DNA of 64,000 nucleotides, from the NCBI GenBank assembly GCA_035378955.1, contig DAOSUS010000003.1, positions 41,618-105,617 on the forward strand, written 5' to 3'. The translations under genes were made by a program, and so were the position numbers. Below are positions 44,436 through 54,100 of this stretch, piece after piece. The notes beneath the pieces were generated by a model, which was not told where the DNA came from, did not search any database, and worked only from the letters and a program-made list of their open reading frames with translations. How positions within the stretch are numbered: the first letter of the stretch is position 1; every line of letters begins with the position of its first letter. The DNA comes from Candidatus Hydrogenedens sp. Lineage in GTDB: Bacteria > Hydrogenedentota > Hydrogenedentia > Hydrogenedentales > Hydrogenedentaceae.

Positions 44436-45614
44436 TTAATGATTTGTAGATATACCTAAAGCAGACGCCCAGTGAATAAGTGAAAAACCGTAATGCGTTC
44501 TTAAAACATCTACACACTTTAAAACGCGTCGCATTTTTTCTTCCCGTGAATAGTAGAATAGGTTCCCCTGTTTTGTTTGTATCTCTAATTCTGAAAGGAT
44601 AATTCCTACCAGTCGTATCTGGTATTTCCGTTCCTGGGCTTTTTTAATAAGAGAAGGTAATACCGATATAAAATCACTATCCAGTATCGTAGCGGAGGGG
44701 AAGGAAAATGAAAATGTTTTTGTAATGAAATCTGAATAACGAATTTTTAAAGTTATCCTTCGGGCTTTCATGTTTTTTTGTCTCAATTCATAAGTACATG
44801 CCTCTAACAGTTTCACTATTTGTGGAATAATATCTTTCCAGTAGATTAAATCGTTATCAAAAGTAATTTCCCTTGAAATTACACGAGGATTATCTGCATA
44901 GCCTATCCTTTCTACATCACGGCCTCGTGCCCATTGAAAAATGTGGAAGCCATAACTCAGACCCAAATTTTTTTCTAACTCTTCCAAAGAGAGTTGCCAA
45001 ATTTGACCTATTGTATATATACCTAAAAAATGAAAAACCTGTTCGGCTTTAGGTCCCACACCCGGAATACATCGAACAGGTAAGGGAGATAAAAATTTCA
45101 ATTCTTCCCCTGGAGGAACTGATAAATAACCGTCTGGCTTCGCTTGTTTTACCGCCATTTTTGAAACAATATAAGTGGATGCAATTCCTACAGTACACGG
45201 TAATTTCATTTTATCTCTTAATGTCTTTTTTAATTTTAGTGCCAATTTATCTTCAGAACCAAACAAATGGATACAACCTGTAATATTCAAGAATGATTCA
45301 TCAATAGAAGCCACCATAACTTCCGGAGCAAAATTATGGAGATGATTTACTACCTGTTCTGAAGTATATACATACTTTTCATAATCGCCAGGAACTAAAA
45401 TAGCATGGGGACATTTCCTTCGAACCTCTCCTACAGGCATACCCGCTGAGATTCCATATTCTCTTGCTTCATACGACGCAGAGGAAACAACTCCCCGTGG
45501 ACTATCTACTTTAGTTACTACAATTAGAGGTTTCCCTCGAAATTCAGGATGTTCCGCCTGTTCTACTGAAGCAAAGAAGGCATCCATATCCACATGTAGT
45601 ATTCGTGGTTTCAT
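44436..45614 (-). CDS. dinB: DNA polymerase IV (Y-family)
   Basis: An error-prone translesion polymerase of 392 residues. The catalytic motifs are HVDMDAFFASVEQ near the start and SIDESFLNITG (Asp and Glu that bind the metals) at about residue 100. YEAREYGISAGMPVGE and the helix-hairpin-helix CIPGVGPKAEQVF (thumb) are also typical, and the little-finger domain follows. I chose the ATG at 45614 after GAGGAG; thirteen codons upstream would run through the palindrome. A perfect 32-bp palindrome covers the likely promoter (45630-45661), which suggests repression, perhaps by an SOS regulator. Confidence 0.94.
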   Translation of the reverse strand: MKPRILHVDMDAFFASVEQAEHPEFRGKPLIVVTKVDSPRGVVSSASYEAREYGISAGMPVGEVRRKCPHAILVPGDYEKYVYTSEQVVNHLHNFAPEVMVASIDESFLNITGCIHLFGSEDKLALKLKKTLRDKMKLPCTVGIASTYIVSKMAVKQAKPDGYLSVPPGEELKFLSPLPVRCIPGVGPKAEQVFHFLGIYTIGQIWQLSLEELEKNLGLSYGFHIFQWARGRDVERIGYADNPRVISREITFDNDLIYWKDIIPQIVKLLEACTYELRQKNMKARRITLKIRYSDFITKTFSFSFPSATILDSDFISVLPSLIKKAQERKYQIRLVGIILSELEIQTKQGNLFYYSREEKMRRVLKCVDVLRTHYGFSLIHWASALGISTNH

Positions 45615-45629
45615 TCGTAAATCTCCTCT

Positions 45630-45661
45630 ATTATATAGTGAAAATATTTTCACTATATAAT
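45630..45661. promoter_or_regulatory. Perfect 32-bp palindrome at the dinB promoter, probable operator
   Basis: The half-site ATTATATAGTGAAAAT is followed without spacer by its exact complement. On the minus strand it contains a TATAAT (45630-45635), and another TATAAT begins just outside it (45660-45665), so a repressor bound here would cover the dinB -10 region. It ends only four bases from the GAGGAG ribosome site. It does not match the known LexA boxes of Proteobacteria or Firmicutes. Confidence 0.75.
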
Positions 45662-45835
45662 TATAATCTTTCTTCTTCCTCTTCTCAAATTTTTGGGAAT
45701 AAAAAAATTCCTAAAAAAATAAAAAGGGTAATTTGGAGGTTGAAAATGACCCTTCGGTTGCGATATTCTTTTCGCTACTTCATAAAAAATTGAAAATAGA
45801 AAAATAAAACAAACATCAGGAAAGTGTCTTTTTCT

Positions 45836-46201
45836 ATGCCCACTATTAAATATATTTGTCCTCAATGTGGAAAAAAATTTGTAGAATGGGGCGCTCAAAA
45901 ATTTAATTTCAAGTGTCCCAATTGTCATGATGTCCAATTAGAACGGATTGGTATCAGCAGTGACCAGATTACCACCACACCCAAAATACGAAGGAAACCG
46001 CGACTTGTTGAAGATGAAGGAGACATTGAGTTCCCAGAAGGTTATGCTCAGGAAGAAGAAGTAGATGATTTTGGGCTTCCTGATGTTCCCATTATAGAGG
46101 ATGAAGAACTTCCTATTGAAGAAGAGGAACTTCCTCCAGAAGAAATTCTTCCTGATGAAACGGAAGTTATAGAAGAAGATTTAGACACTGAAGAAGAATA
46201 G
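45836..46201 (+). CDS. Zinc-ribbon protein with long acidic tail
   Basis: A small 121-residue protein. The N-terminus is a zinc ribbon, YICPQCGKKF and FKCPNCHDV (two C-x2-C knuckles 18-20 residues apart). It is followed by a short basic patch (KIRRKPRLV) and then about 60 residues dominated by Glu, Asp and Pro (for example EEELPPEEILPDE). No further domain is recognised. I chose the ATG at 45836, eleven bases after AGGAAAG; a GTG at 45824 is too close to that site. It is divergent from dinB. Function unknown; the acidic tail may bind a basic partner or nucleic-acid-binding protein. Confidence 0.7.
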   Translation: MPTIKYICPQCGKKFVEWGAQKFNFKCPNCHDVQLERIGISSDQITTTPKIRRKPRLVEDEGDIEFPEGYAQEEEVDDFGLPDVPIIEDEELPIEEEELPPEEILPDETEVIEEDLDTEEE

Positions 46202-46362
46202 TGTTCTCAAACAGAATATTGTATTTTTCCAAATCTTTACGAGTTGACACCTTTATAAATTTTAAATTACCCTGCTTCGTTTAATTAAATATTTCAAGCG
46301 TATGAATTTTGTTTTCTAATAGTAGTGAGTAATTATAAAATTATAGATATGCAATGAAGTAT

Positions 46363-47673
46363 TTACTTTTCCTCACTTCCCTGTAATTCAGGCTTTAAAT
46401 ATAAGGTATAAGCAGGGTCTAAACGCATGGATTTTTTCTGTTTCACCCAACCGACAATCTGTATAGACAGCCATTCCGCTCCGTATTTGAACCCGAATTT
46501 TTCCCAAACTTTTACTACACCATACCAGAATGCTAATACCAGAACAATAAAGGGAATGATATATAACGGATTTTTAGGGAATTCTGCTGGAGAACCAATC
46601 GCCCACATATAAATCCGCCCCAAACTCACAGCAACCGGTCCCTCTAATAAAAATATAGTCAAAGCCACCATACTAATCCTACGAAGGGCTGTTGTATGTT
46701 TCATCCACCATTCTCTTTTGTCTACACCCGTATATTCCATAATCCCAATTAAATAAGCAGCCAGCATAAGCATTAAACCGACATCCAGTATCTGTATCTT
46801 AAAAGGAAGGGGAGATTGTGCAAATTCTACCGGTTTTAATCCATAAGTTCCCATCAGACACCCCGCCAACATTACGAAAGAAAAACCTAATCCAAAGCCA
46901 TAACCGCGTATCTTTGACAACTCTATCCGTTCGGATAAGGCAATTCCAAATACAGCTCCCAGATAACCGTATGCCATATTGGGAAGTGGACCTAATGCAA
47001 ATTTTAATAACCATGCCAGTCCCCATCGTTCTTCCTGTATTGCCTGATGGAAAATATCATCCAATGCATGGTGTATCGTTGGGGAAATAAATAACAAAGT
47101 TAATGCAATACCTGTTAAAATTCGGAAAGTATATCTACGGTCGAACAACTCGCCTGTCCGCCATAACGCGTATAAAGTTAGATGGAGGAAAAATAAACTT
47201 ATACCTATATTCCCTAATGCGTCTGTATAAAAAAGAATATCTATAGAAAAATCCGGTGCACTTCCTTTCCAGATAAATCCTGTTATTAAGGTTTCATAAA
47301 AACGACCGTTAAATGGCATACGATGATGGAAAAAAGTCATGTTGATGAAAGAATAACAGATGAGAAGAAAAGAATTGACCAATCCACCCAGAAGCAAACG
47401 ATTTAATTCAGGGGTAATGCGTGATGTATCTTTATATTTCAATAGATTTTGATGCATGGTATAGGCATGAGCTGTACCGGATAACATAACAAAAATAGGA
47501 GCCCATGTCGCTAAAATAACCAGAGGTGCAAATATAATAAATATCCACGGATTAGCGTTTTCTATAGATTGAGGATTGTTGTTATATACAACCGCATTGA
47601 ACGCATGGAGCCACAAAATATAAACAATAAAAAAGCCTCTTAAGCAATCAATATACATCAATCTTCTTTTCAC
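46363..47673 (-). CDS. Multi-pass membrane protein, DUF1624/acyltransferase-3-like
   Basis: A 436-residue integral membrane protein with about ten or eleven hydrophobic helices. The start RLMYIDCLRGFFIVYILWLHAF is the signature of the acyltransferase-3 / heparan-alpha-glucosaminide N-acetyltransferase (DUF1624) superfamily, with D-x-x-R-G and a following His in the second half of the first helix. These proteins move acyl groups across the membrane to sugars. The exact branch and substrate are not clear (DUF418 is an alternative). It stands alone on the minus strand between two long gaps. Confidence 0.6.
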   Translation of the reverse strand: MKRRLMYIDCLRGFFIVYILWLHAFNAVVYNNNPQSIENANPWIFIIFAPLVILATWAPIFVMLSGTAHAYTMHQNLLKYKDTSRITPELNRLLLGGLVNSFLLICYSFINMTFFHHRMPFNGRFYETLITGFIWKGSAPDFSIDILFYTDALGNIGISLFFLHLTLYALWRTGELFDRRYTFRILTGIALTLLFISPTIHHALDDIFHQAIQEERWGLAWLLKFALGPLPNMAYGYLGAVFGIALSERIELSKIRGYGFGLGFSFVMLAGCLMGTYGLKPVEFAQSPLPFKIQILDVGLMLMLAAYLIGIMEYTGVDKREWWMKHTTALRRISMVALTIFLLEGPVAVSLGRIYMWAIGSPAEFPKNPLYIIPFIVLVLAFWYGVVKVWEKFGFKYGAEWLSIQIVGWVKQKKSMRLDPAYTLYLKPELQGSEEK

Positions 47674-48186
47674 TTCTTTGTCCCTTTCTTGTCATAAGAT
47701 TTACAACTATAAACTTTATTTATAAATACAAATAAATTGAGGTTTTATTACATAATCTTTCTTATTTTTTATCAGCCCGTGCAATCCTTTTATATGTTCC
47801 TAATATAAATAGAAATACAATTTCTATCAAAAAAAATTCTCTTATCCAGATTCTTATTCATTATTTTGAAATATACTGAATGCTATTTAGATATAATACG
47901 AAGTTAGATTGCAGACTGTGCCATTGTAGATAGCAAATCATAAGAGAGGGAATAAGATATTAAATAGAAAAGGGGAAAGGAGGTATAGATGAATATATGA
48001 AATTAAGTATTACCTTTAATGCAAAGCGACCCCTACTCGTTTAGAGTATTGGTCTTCTTTGAAATTTTTTTACTTACTTATAGAAAAACACCCAAAGTGG
48101 ATAAAGATACTCAAAGAGACACTAAAAGTTATCTCACTGCTTACTCTTAACAACTAAAGATAAATCTATTTAGTCGCAATATCAAA
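47674..48186. other. Gap with an orphan ribosome site and mini reading frames
   Basis: About 510 AT-rich bases. An excellent Shine-Dalgarno sequence (AAAGGAGG, 47976-47983) is followed by ATG AAT ATA TGA (47989). Its stop overlaps a second ATG that opens a 15-codon frame (MKLSITFNAKRPLLV). This may be a leader peptide or a decayed gene start. I see nothing else that can be supported. Confidence 0.4.
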
Positions 48187-49065
48187 TTAGAAAAGAAGTG
48201 AAATCAGAACACCTAATGGGTCTGCTGGAAATACACTGGGCCAGCGAAGGAATTCGACATGTCCATCCATATAAAGCACATTACCTCCACCGGGCACATG
48301 ATTAAATGTAGATGCGCCAGCGTATACCGCTATCTCGTCCCACATAACGGGTATCTCACTGGATGCCTTTGCACTTGCAGCAGGATTATTAATATCCGTA
48401 ATTAAAAATCTTTCTATTCCCATTCTTAAGCGGGGTAAAGAAGCAAGGTCATTTAATTTGCCTGCAATCCGTTGTTCTATTGGTAAACTATCATAATAGA
48501 AAATTTCTAAAATCTTATTAACTATATCATCTTTAATATACTGATAAGCTAAAGAAATTATTGTTCCTGGGTCTGCGTTTACATCAAGTCCAATTTCAGA
48601 TAAAGTTTTCGGTGGAGTAATCCCGGGGTCAAAAATTACCGAAGGATGCAAAGTCCAACCCAGATAATAATAACTTCCACGGGCTAACCTGCACGGTTCA
48701 ACCGGTTTTGTAAGGTCACCATCTTGATGAAATGATTGTCTAACAGTTTCAGCATCAGAATCGGATGGACAGACACAAATATTTACATCATTCAAGTACT
48801 CAGGATAAACAGAGGGGCCATCAAAGGTAGCATTGATAGAAAAACTTCCATTACAATTATATAATTTAATCGGTGGAAACATTTCACCCTTTGCCTCGTT
48901 TGCATACATATTGAATACCAATCCCATCTGCTTCAGATTGTTCTGACAACTTGACCGTCTTGCAGCCTCTCGGGCTCTTGCCAGTGCAGGCAATAATATC
49001 GCGGCTAAAATTCCGATAATTGCGATAACAACTAATAATTCAATCAGCGTAAAACCTTTTTTCAT
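48187..49065 (-). CDS. Type II/IV pseudopilin-like protein with DUF1559-type domain
   Basis: A 292-residue secreted pilin-like protein. The N-terminus MKKGFTLIELLVVIAIIGIL is a textbook prepilin peptidase site (cleavage before Phe, Glu at +5) plus the long hydrophobic helix. Then comes the basic REAARRSSCQNNLKQMG segment typical of DUF1559 proteins. The C-terminus has HVPGGGNVLYMDGHVEFLRW, the H-x9-DG motif of planctomycete/Lentisphaerae-like families. A good ribosome site (AAGGAG) precedes the ATG. Genomes of these groups carry many such genes; the role of this copy is unknown. Confidence 0.9.
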   Translation of the reverse strand: MKKGFTLIELLVVIAIIGILAAILLPALARAREAARRSSCQNNLKQMGLVFNMYANEAKGEMFPPIKLYNCNGSFSINATFDGPSVYPEYLNDVNICVCPSDSDAETVRQSFHQDGDLTKPVEPCRLARGSYYYLGWTLHPSVIFDPGITPPKTLSEIGLDVNADPGTIISLAYQYIKDDIVNKILEIFYYDSLPIEQRIAGKLNDLASLPRLRMGIERFLITDINNPAASAKASSEIPVMWDEIAVYAGASTFNHVPGGGNVLYMDGHVEFLRWPSVFPADPLGVLISLLF

Positions 49066-49611
49066 AGGACAACTCCTTCTTTTAAAGGTTAAAAACTACT
49101 CATATCCTATATTTATTATGATACACAATTTTATAGTTTTTCAATATTTTTAAAGAAATATTTAATAAAATAACTTAAAATATTAGGATTTATATTTTTT
49201 ACATTCAACATAAAATATTTTTCTAACGATTATTCTATGTATATTAAAAATATCTATATAAAAAGTTAATACTAATATTATAAAATAACAAATAAAACAC
49301 GACTAAATGAATATGTTGAAGAGTAATGGCTTGCTGCCTAAATCTCTCATTTGCGTTTCATACCGAGTTCTATAAAGGCTCTCCCAAATAAATAATTTTT
49401 TTCTGACTGTATTAGTCTTGCAGATATGTGCTTTACCATTTACAGGTTGGTTTTTAAATTTATCTTTTAAAATTTATGTGAAATTCTTGAAATATTATGA
49501 AGAAGGATATATACTAAAAATATATATGGAAAATATTATTCAGGAATTTCCCATATATGAAATTTTTAGACTCAAAAATAATGAACAAAATTTGAAGAGG
49601 AGGACAAAACT
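49066..49611. other. AT-rich divergent intergenic region
   Basis: About 545 bases between the divergent pseudopilin and DUF2330-like genes, very rich in A and T. A 65-codon frame (from a TTG at 49418) overlaps the next ATG but has no ribosome site and no plausible composition, so I leave it out. Both flanking genes must have their promoters here; none matches the consensus closely enough to call. Confidence 0.5.
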
Positions 49612-51018
49612 ATGAGCACACAAAACACCATCAAAATAAGTGTATGTTGTTTAGTGCCTCTTGTAATTACTTTGCCGTTTATGGGATTTTCGGATGGTGT
49701 GTTATTTAAAACTACAAAAGATAGTCCTTACCTGTCATTGGTGCGAGAGAACAAGCAGGTAGCGTATATAAACTATGAGGAGGGTATTCAGCACATGATT
49801 ATCAGTGTAGTTGCAGGTTTTGAATCTGGTAAGGAGGAGGATATTAAGGATATGGTCTGGATATTTCCTTTACCAGCAAAACCGGAAGATGTTAGTATAG
49901 ATATTGTTAAAGATTTTAAGATGTTTCACGAGGGGATAAATATTGGAAACAAGGTGATGGAGAATATGCGTTGGTGGGCAGGCTTAACATTTACCTCACA
50001 GGTATTTCCAACCCCGTTATTACTCTTGTTTCCATTACTGAGGCCCCGGAGTATGGAATTAAAGGGTTCAGGAATATCCTTAGATGTCAGTAGTAGTATT
50101 ACGGAGTATATGAGTGTTCAAAAAATGGGTCTGACTACTAAAGTAATTACGGCTACAGATGGGAATGCCCTTTACGATTACATAAAAGAAAGAGGTGCGG
50201 ATATTCCTGAAGAAGCGAAGGAGACCTTTCAAGCATACATTGGTAAGCATTATTCATTTGTTGTAACCTGGATAGAGAATCTGGACGAATATTTGAAAAA
50301 TATTGGGAGTATCAATAAAAAAATAGGCTATTCCAACCATACACTTCAGGTATATGTGAAGTTTAAGACGGATGAGATTTACTATCCGATGTTGCTTACA
50401 AGTTTGTATGGACAGGAGATAATTGAGATTTCATTATATTTCACAAAGCCTGTTGTGTTTTCCTCAGGTGGAGAAAAGAATCTTTCCTATTTCTATCTTA
50501 AAAATAAACATAAGGTTTCTCCTGAATATGCAAGTTTCTATGGTGGTAAAGAATATTATGGCAATTGTGTATATACCTTATATACACAGGTTAATTATGC
50601 AAGTGATATGAAAAATGACCTATGGTTTAAGATAGGTAAACCGAATAATCTTGATAGAAATATTTCGTTTATCCGCTATTTCTGGATTTTGTTTATTTTG
50701 TGTTATGTCTTGTTCTCCGTTATTTCAAGTTTTTTGGCAGGGCATATAGTATTTGTTAAAGAAATAAGACCATCCCATAAAAGATTGCTGATGTTAGGGC
50801 TTTTCAACTGTTTAACTTTGATTGGACTGGTGTTTGCAGGGAATAGAATATTTAGGAAGGACATACCAGTTGAACTTACTGAATTGGAGTCCGAATTAAA
50901 AAAACAAGGATTTACGATATCTATTAATTCTGGGAGAAAATTTTATATCTGGTTTTCTTTTATCTTTATGTTTTTTATGCTTGGTTCTGCATTCATTCTT
51001 AGAAAATTCTTATTTTAG
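49612..51018 (+). CDS. DUF2330-like membrane protein
   Basis: A 468-residue protein with an N-terminal signal peptide or anchor (ISVCCLVPLVITLPFMGFS), a long outer beta-rich part and three C-terminal hydrophobic helices (FWILFILCYVLFSVISSF, LLMLGLFNCLTLIGLVFAG, WFSFIFMFFMLGSAFIL). The segment QVAYINYEEGIQHMIISVV followed by DMVWIFPLPAKPEDVSI matches the usual start of DUF2330 domains, whose function is unknown. GAGGAGG precedes the ATG at 49612. It is monocistronic, ended by a weak hairpin (51034-51050). Confidence 0.55.
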   Translation: MSTQNTIKISVCCLVPLVITLPFMGFSDGVLFKTTKDSPYLSLVRENKQVAYINYEEGIQHMIISVVAGFESGKEEDIKDMVWIFPLPAKPEDVSIDIVKDFKMFHEGINIGNKVMENMRWWAGLTFTSQVFPTPLLLLFPLLRPRSMELKGSGISLDVSSSITEYMSVQKMGLTTKVITATDGNALYDYIKERGADIPEEAKETFQAYIGKHYSFVVTWIENLDEYLKNIGSINKKIGYSNHTLQVYVKFKTDEIYYPMLLTSLYGQEIIEISLYFTKPVVFSSGGEKNLSYFYLKNKHKVSPEYASFYGGKEYYGNCVYTLYTQVNYASDMKNDLWFKIGKPNNLDRNISFIRYFWILFILCYVLFSVISSFLAGHIVFVKEIRPSHKRLLMLGLFNCLTLIGLVFAGNRIFRKDIPVELTELESELKKQGFTISINSGRKFYIWFSFIFMFFMLGSAFILRKFLF

Positions 51019-51033
51019 TAGGGTAAATTAACA

Positions 51034-51050
51034 ACCTATACAATATAGGT
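51034..51050 (+). terminator. Weak terminator-like hairpin
   Basis: ACCTATA (51034-51040), loop CAA, TATAGGT (51044-51050), then AATAGATTTTTATA. It lies 15 bases after the stop codon of the DUF2330-like gene. The stem is short and AT-rich. Confidence 0.4.
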
Positions 51051-51167
51051 AATAGATTTTTATACAGCGATTTTTTTTACCTACTGACTGTCTATGTTTT
51101 AAGTATATACTTATATCATAATAAATAGCATTAAACCCAGTAGATTATCGATGTCTAATAATTTTTG

Positions 51168-54100
51168 TTAATACATACATCTTACAGTCCATTCTTCTTC
51201 AATCTTGCCGATGGTAGGAAATAGATAGATAGCATTTAACTGGCTATCCCATTTTTTATATTCAGTGTCGTTTACCAAGACCTTTTTAATGGGTTTGTTA
51301 GAGGGGTGTCTTATCCTGAATATAATTTTATTGAAATCTATATCTTTTTTGATATGCACATTTCCATCTATTTCATTTTTATCTAACTTTGAGTGCAAAT
51401 CATAACTTACCCTTCCGAAGTAGGTATCGGCATTTTTAACAGTAACCTGTTTTCCTGCTTCAAGCCAGTAGGATGGAACAAATGGTGCTAACCAGAGGGA
51501 GTCTTTATCCTCACGAATGAACATTTTTCTTGTCTGAACCAGAAACCAACCTGTTTCATGTGTTTTATTCCACGCTCCGATATTATGGAAATGTTCCCAG
51601 AACGATAGGTTTTCGGTATTCAGTAAGGAAGGAATAGCATTGAAATAAGAACGGATAAAAGGCTTTACTTCATCTCGCATAGCATAAGTTTCTGCCATCC
51701 GCGTGTAATAAGGTTGAATTTTTGAAAAACCACCTAAATTAAAGGGGTCCCTCTTGTTTTCTTCTTCCGGATAATCGCCTTCACCGCTAAAAGCAAACCA
51801 GTAATCGGAATGAAGAAACCAATAATCTTCCATGTGCTGGATAATATTTTCTGCATCTTGGCTATAGGGGTCGAGTATACCAAGCGGGATTAAATGGTGC
51901 GGTCCTAACTCGACATCGTATGCCCAACTTCTGCCTGCATCTTCTCCTGGGAACATTTCACCGGAGGTACCAAAAGTATATAAGTTAGGTGGATAAGGTA
52001 ATATCCATTGCCCATTCGAAAGTGGTAAAACAGGTGTTCTTTCTTTATTCCAATCAAATGCCCTTAAAATAGATTTGTTTAATTCTCTGGCACCTTCTAT
52101 ATATTTATCTGCCCATGGGTAATTTATATCTTTTAATATAGAACCTATCCCATTAAGACCTGCACAGAAATGCCCTTGTATAGCAAACCGATATGCGAAG
52201 CGGTTCCAATCGGCACCAACACCGGGTGGCATAAGCCCATATTCTGGTACTTTTTCCCTATTTATTTCCACCTTTTTTGTCTTCTCACACTGTGCCATTA
52301 TCCAATCACAAACTCGGGATAGTTCCTTTGCGTATTTCGTTAACCATTCTTTATCCCGCGTAAGTCTGTAATGCTCGGCTAATGTCCACAAATGCCAGCC
52401 CGTTCCCATCAGTGTATAGCCTGTGGTCAGATAGCCTGCCTCGTTATACTTGCTGATGAAATATTCCAGTGATTTTCTTGAAAATTCATGCCAACCCATC
52501 AGGTCCATTCCATATACAATGGAGTGGGCTTCACTTTCTAAGGGACCATAAGACATAGAGGCTATCCATGGAGCAATCCAATCTCCTTCGGAACGAGCCG
52601 CAATTAAACAATGCACCTGTGATGCTTTGATAACATTGTTCAGTAAGGGCTCTGGAATATCTATCTTCGTAGAGTTTGCAAATAAGTTTTCCCAGTATCC
52701 TACTGTTTTATCTAAAAGTTCCTTTTCTTTTATTTGCTCTACTTCTTCTACCTTGATATTTATATCTGATGGAATAATAACAACTAATTTAAGGGAAGAA
52801 CCCGAAGGTATAGGACGCTTTATAACAATATTTTCTCCATTTACCTCGCTAATTTCATTCTCCGTTTTGCAAATACCTAATATCTTCCCATCCTTCTTTA
52901 CAAATATGCTCTGATTTTTATTTTCTAATTCCGCTTTTTCCCACTCTTTTTTATTAGAATAAAAAGAAAGGGAGAAGTCGGAAAACATTTCTTTTACATC
53001 ATTATTTTTTATTTCAAATTCTGAGACACACAATGATTTTTTCTCGTTATAGGGAGCAACAAATGTTTTCGAAAAATATATAACGCCATTATCGTCCTTT
53101 TCTATAACAGGAATAGGTAACCAATCTTTATAAAGAGTGCGTTTTAGTTTGTCCGTGTTTCCCATACGAACCTTCATAAAAAAGTCATTAAACTGGATAG
53201 AGCCTTCTCTCTCCACAATAAATTTATTATTATCGCAGGCAAGGGATAACATTGTAGGTCCATTGTCTTGAATAGGTTGATGAACTTTTTCCATTGCGTT
53301 TGAAAAGGTTTGCTCTGGTAGGGAACGAACATTATCAAGCACACTTTTTTCGTTTTCCTTCATCTTTTTATATTCACTGACCGTAAGTGGTGAAGACTGT
53401 AATACAGCAAAGATACCTGCCGAAGGGACATACACACAGGGATGTTTAAGTACGTCTTCTATCGCAATACAAAATTTTATGTCGGGCAGAGAAATCCATA
53501 ATAAAGTTCTATCTCCTTTATCACTTCGCGGAACACTATAAAGAAGATGTAGGGCGAGTGGTTCTGAAATCTTCCAAGTCTGACTGAACGGATTTGATGA
53601 TTCCAGAAACTTTCCATTATAAATCTGAAGGGTTGCCTGAGTATTTACATCTCCTTTTTCACTTTCTAATCTTATGAAAGTCCTATCCCAGGATGAATTG
53701 CTGTAGGCATTCAGTTGCTTAATATATAATGGCTTATCGCTTTCAAAAATCCATCGGACTTTTTCTGTACCTTTCCAGATAAAAAGATTGTCTCGCCATG
53801 GAATATGTATAAAACCTTGCTTTCCATTTACTTCAAACTTACCGTTTACATTTTGCCATTTTCCCTGCCACGGAGATTCTCCTGTCCAGACTTCAACTTT
53901 GACTTGTGATGGGATATTATCATCAGCAAATTCTATTGCAAGGTCTGTTAATTTCCGTCTTTCATACCATCGCAATCCCATGCATTTTAGTCCCTCATAA
54001 TTTGGAACTTCGTAGGCACCATCATCCTGTGGATACACTTTTTTCTCCAGGAATACATCCTCTGGTGGAAATTCTTCTACTCTGGAACAACGAGCCCCAT

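Noticed and set aside
46240..46275. A TTGACA on the plus strand near 46246 as a promoter.
   Set aside because: No plus-strand gene lies downstream and the spacing to a -10 box is poor.
49418..49615. A 65-codon plus-strand frame overlapping the start of the DUF2330-like gene by four bases.
   Set aside because: It starts at a TTG without a ribosome site and lies in a very AT-rich gap; the overlap with the next ATG is the only point in its favour.
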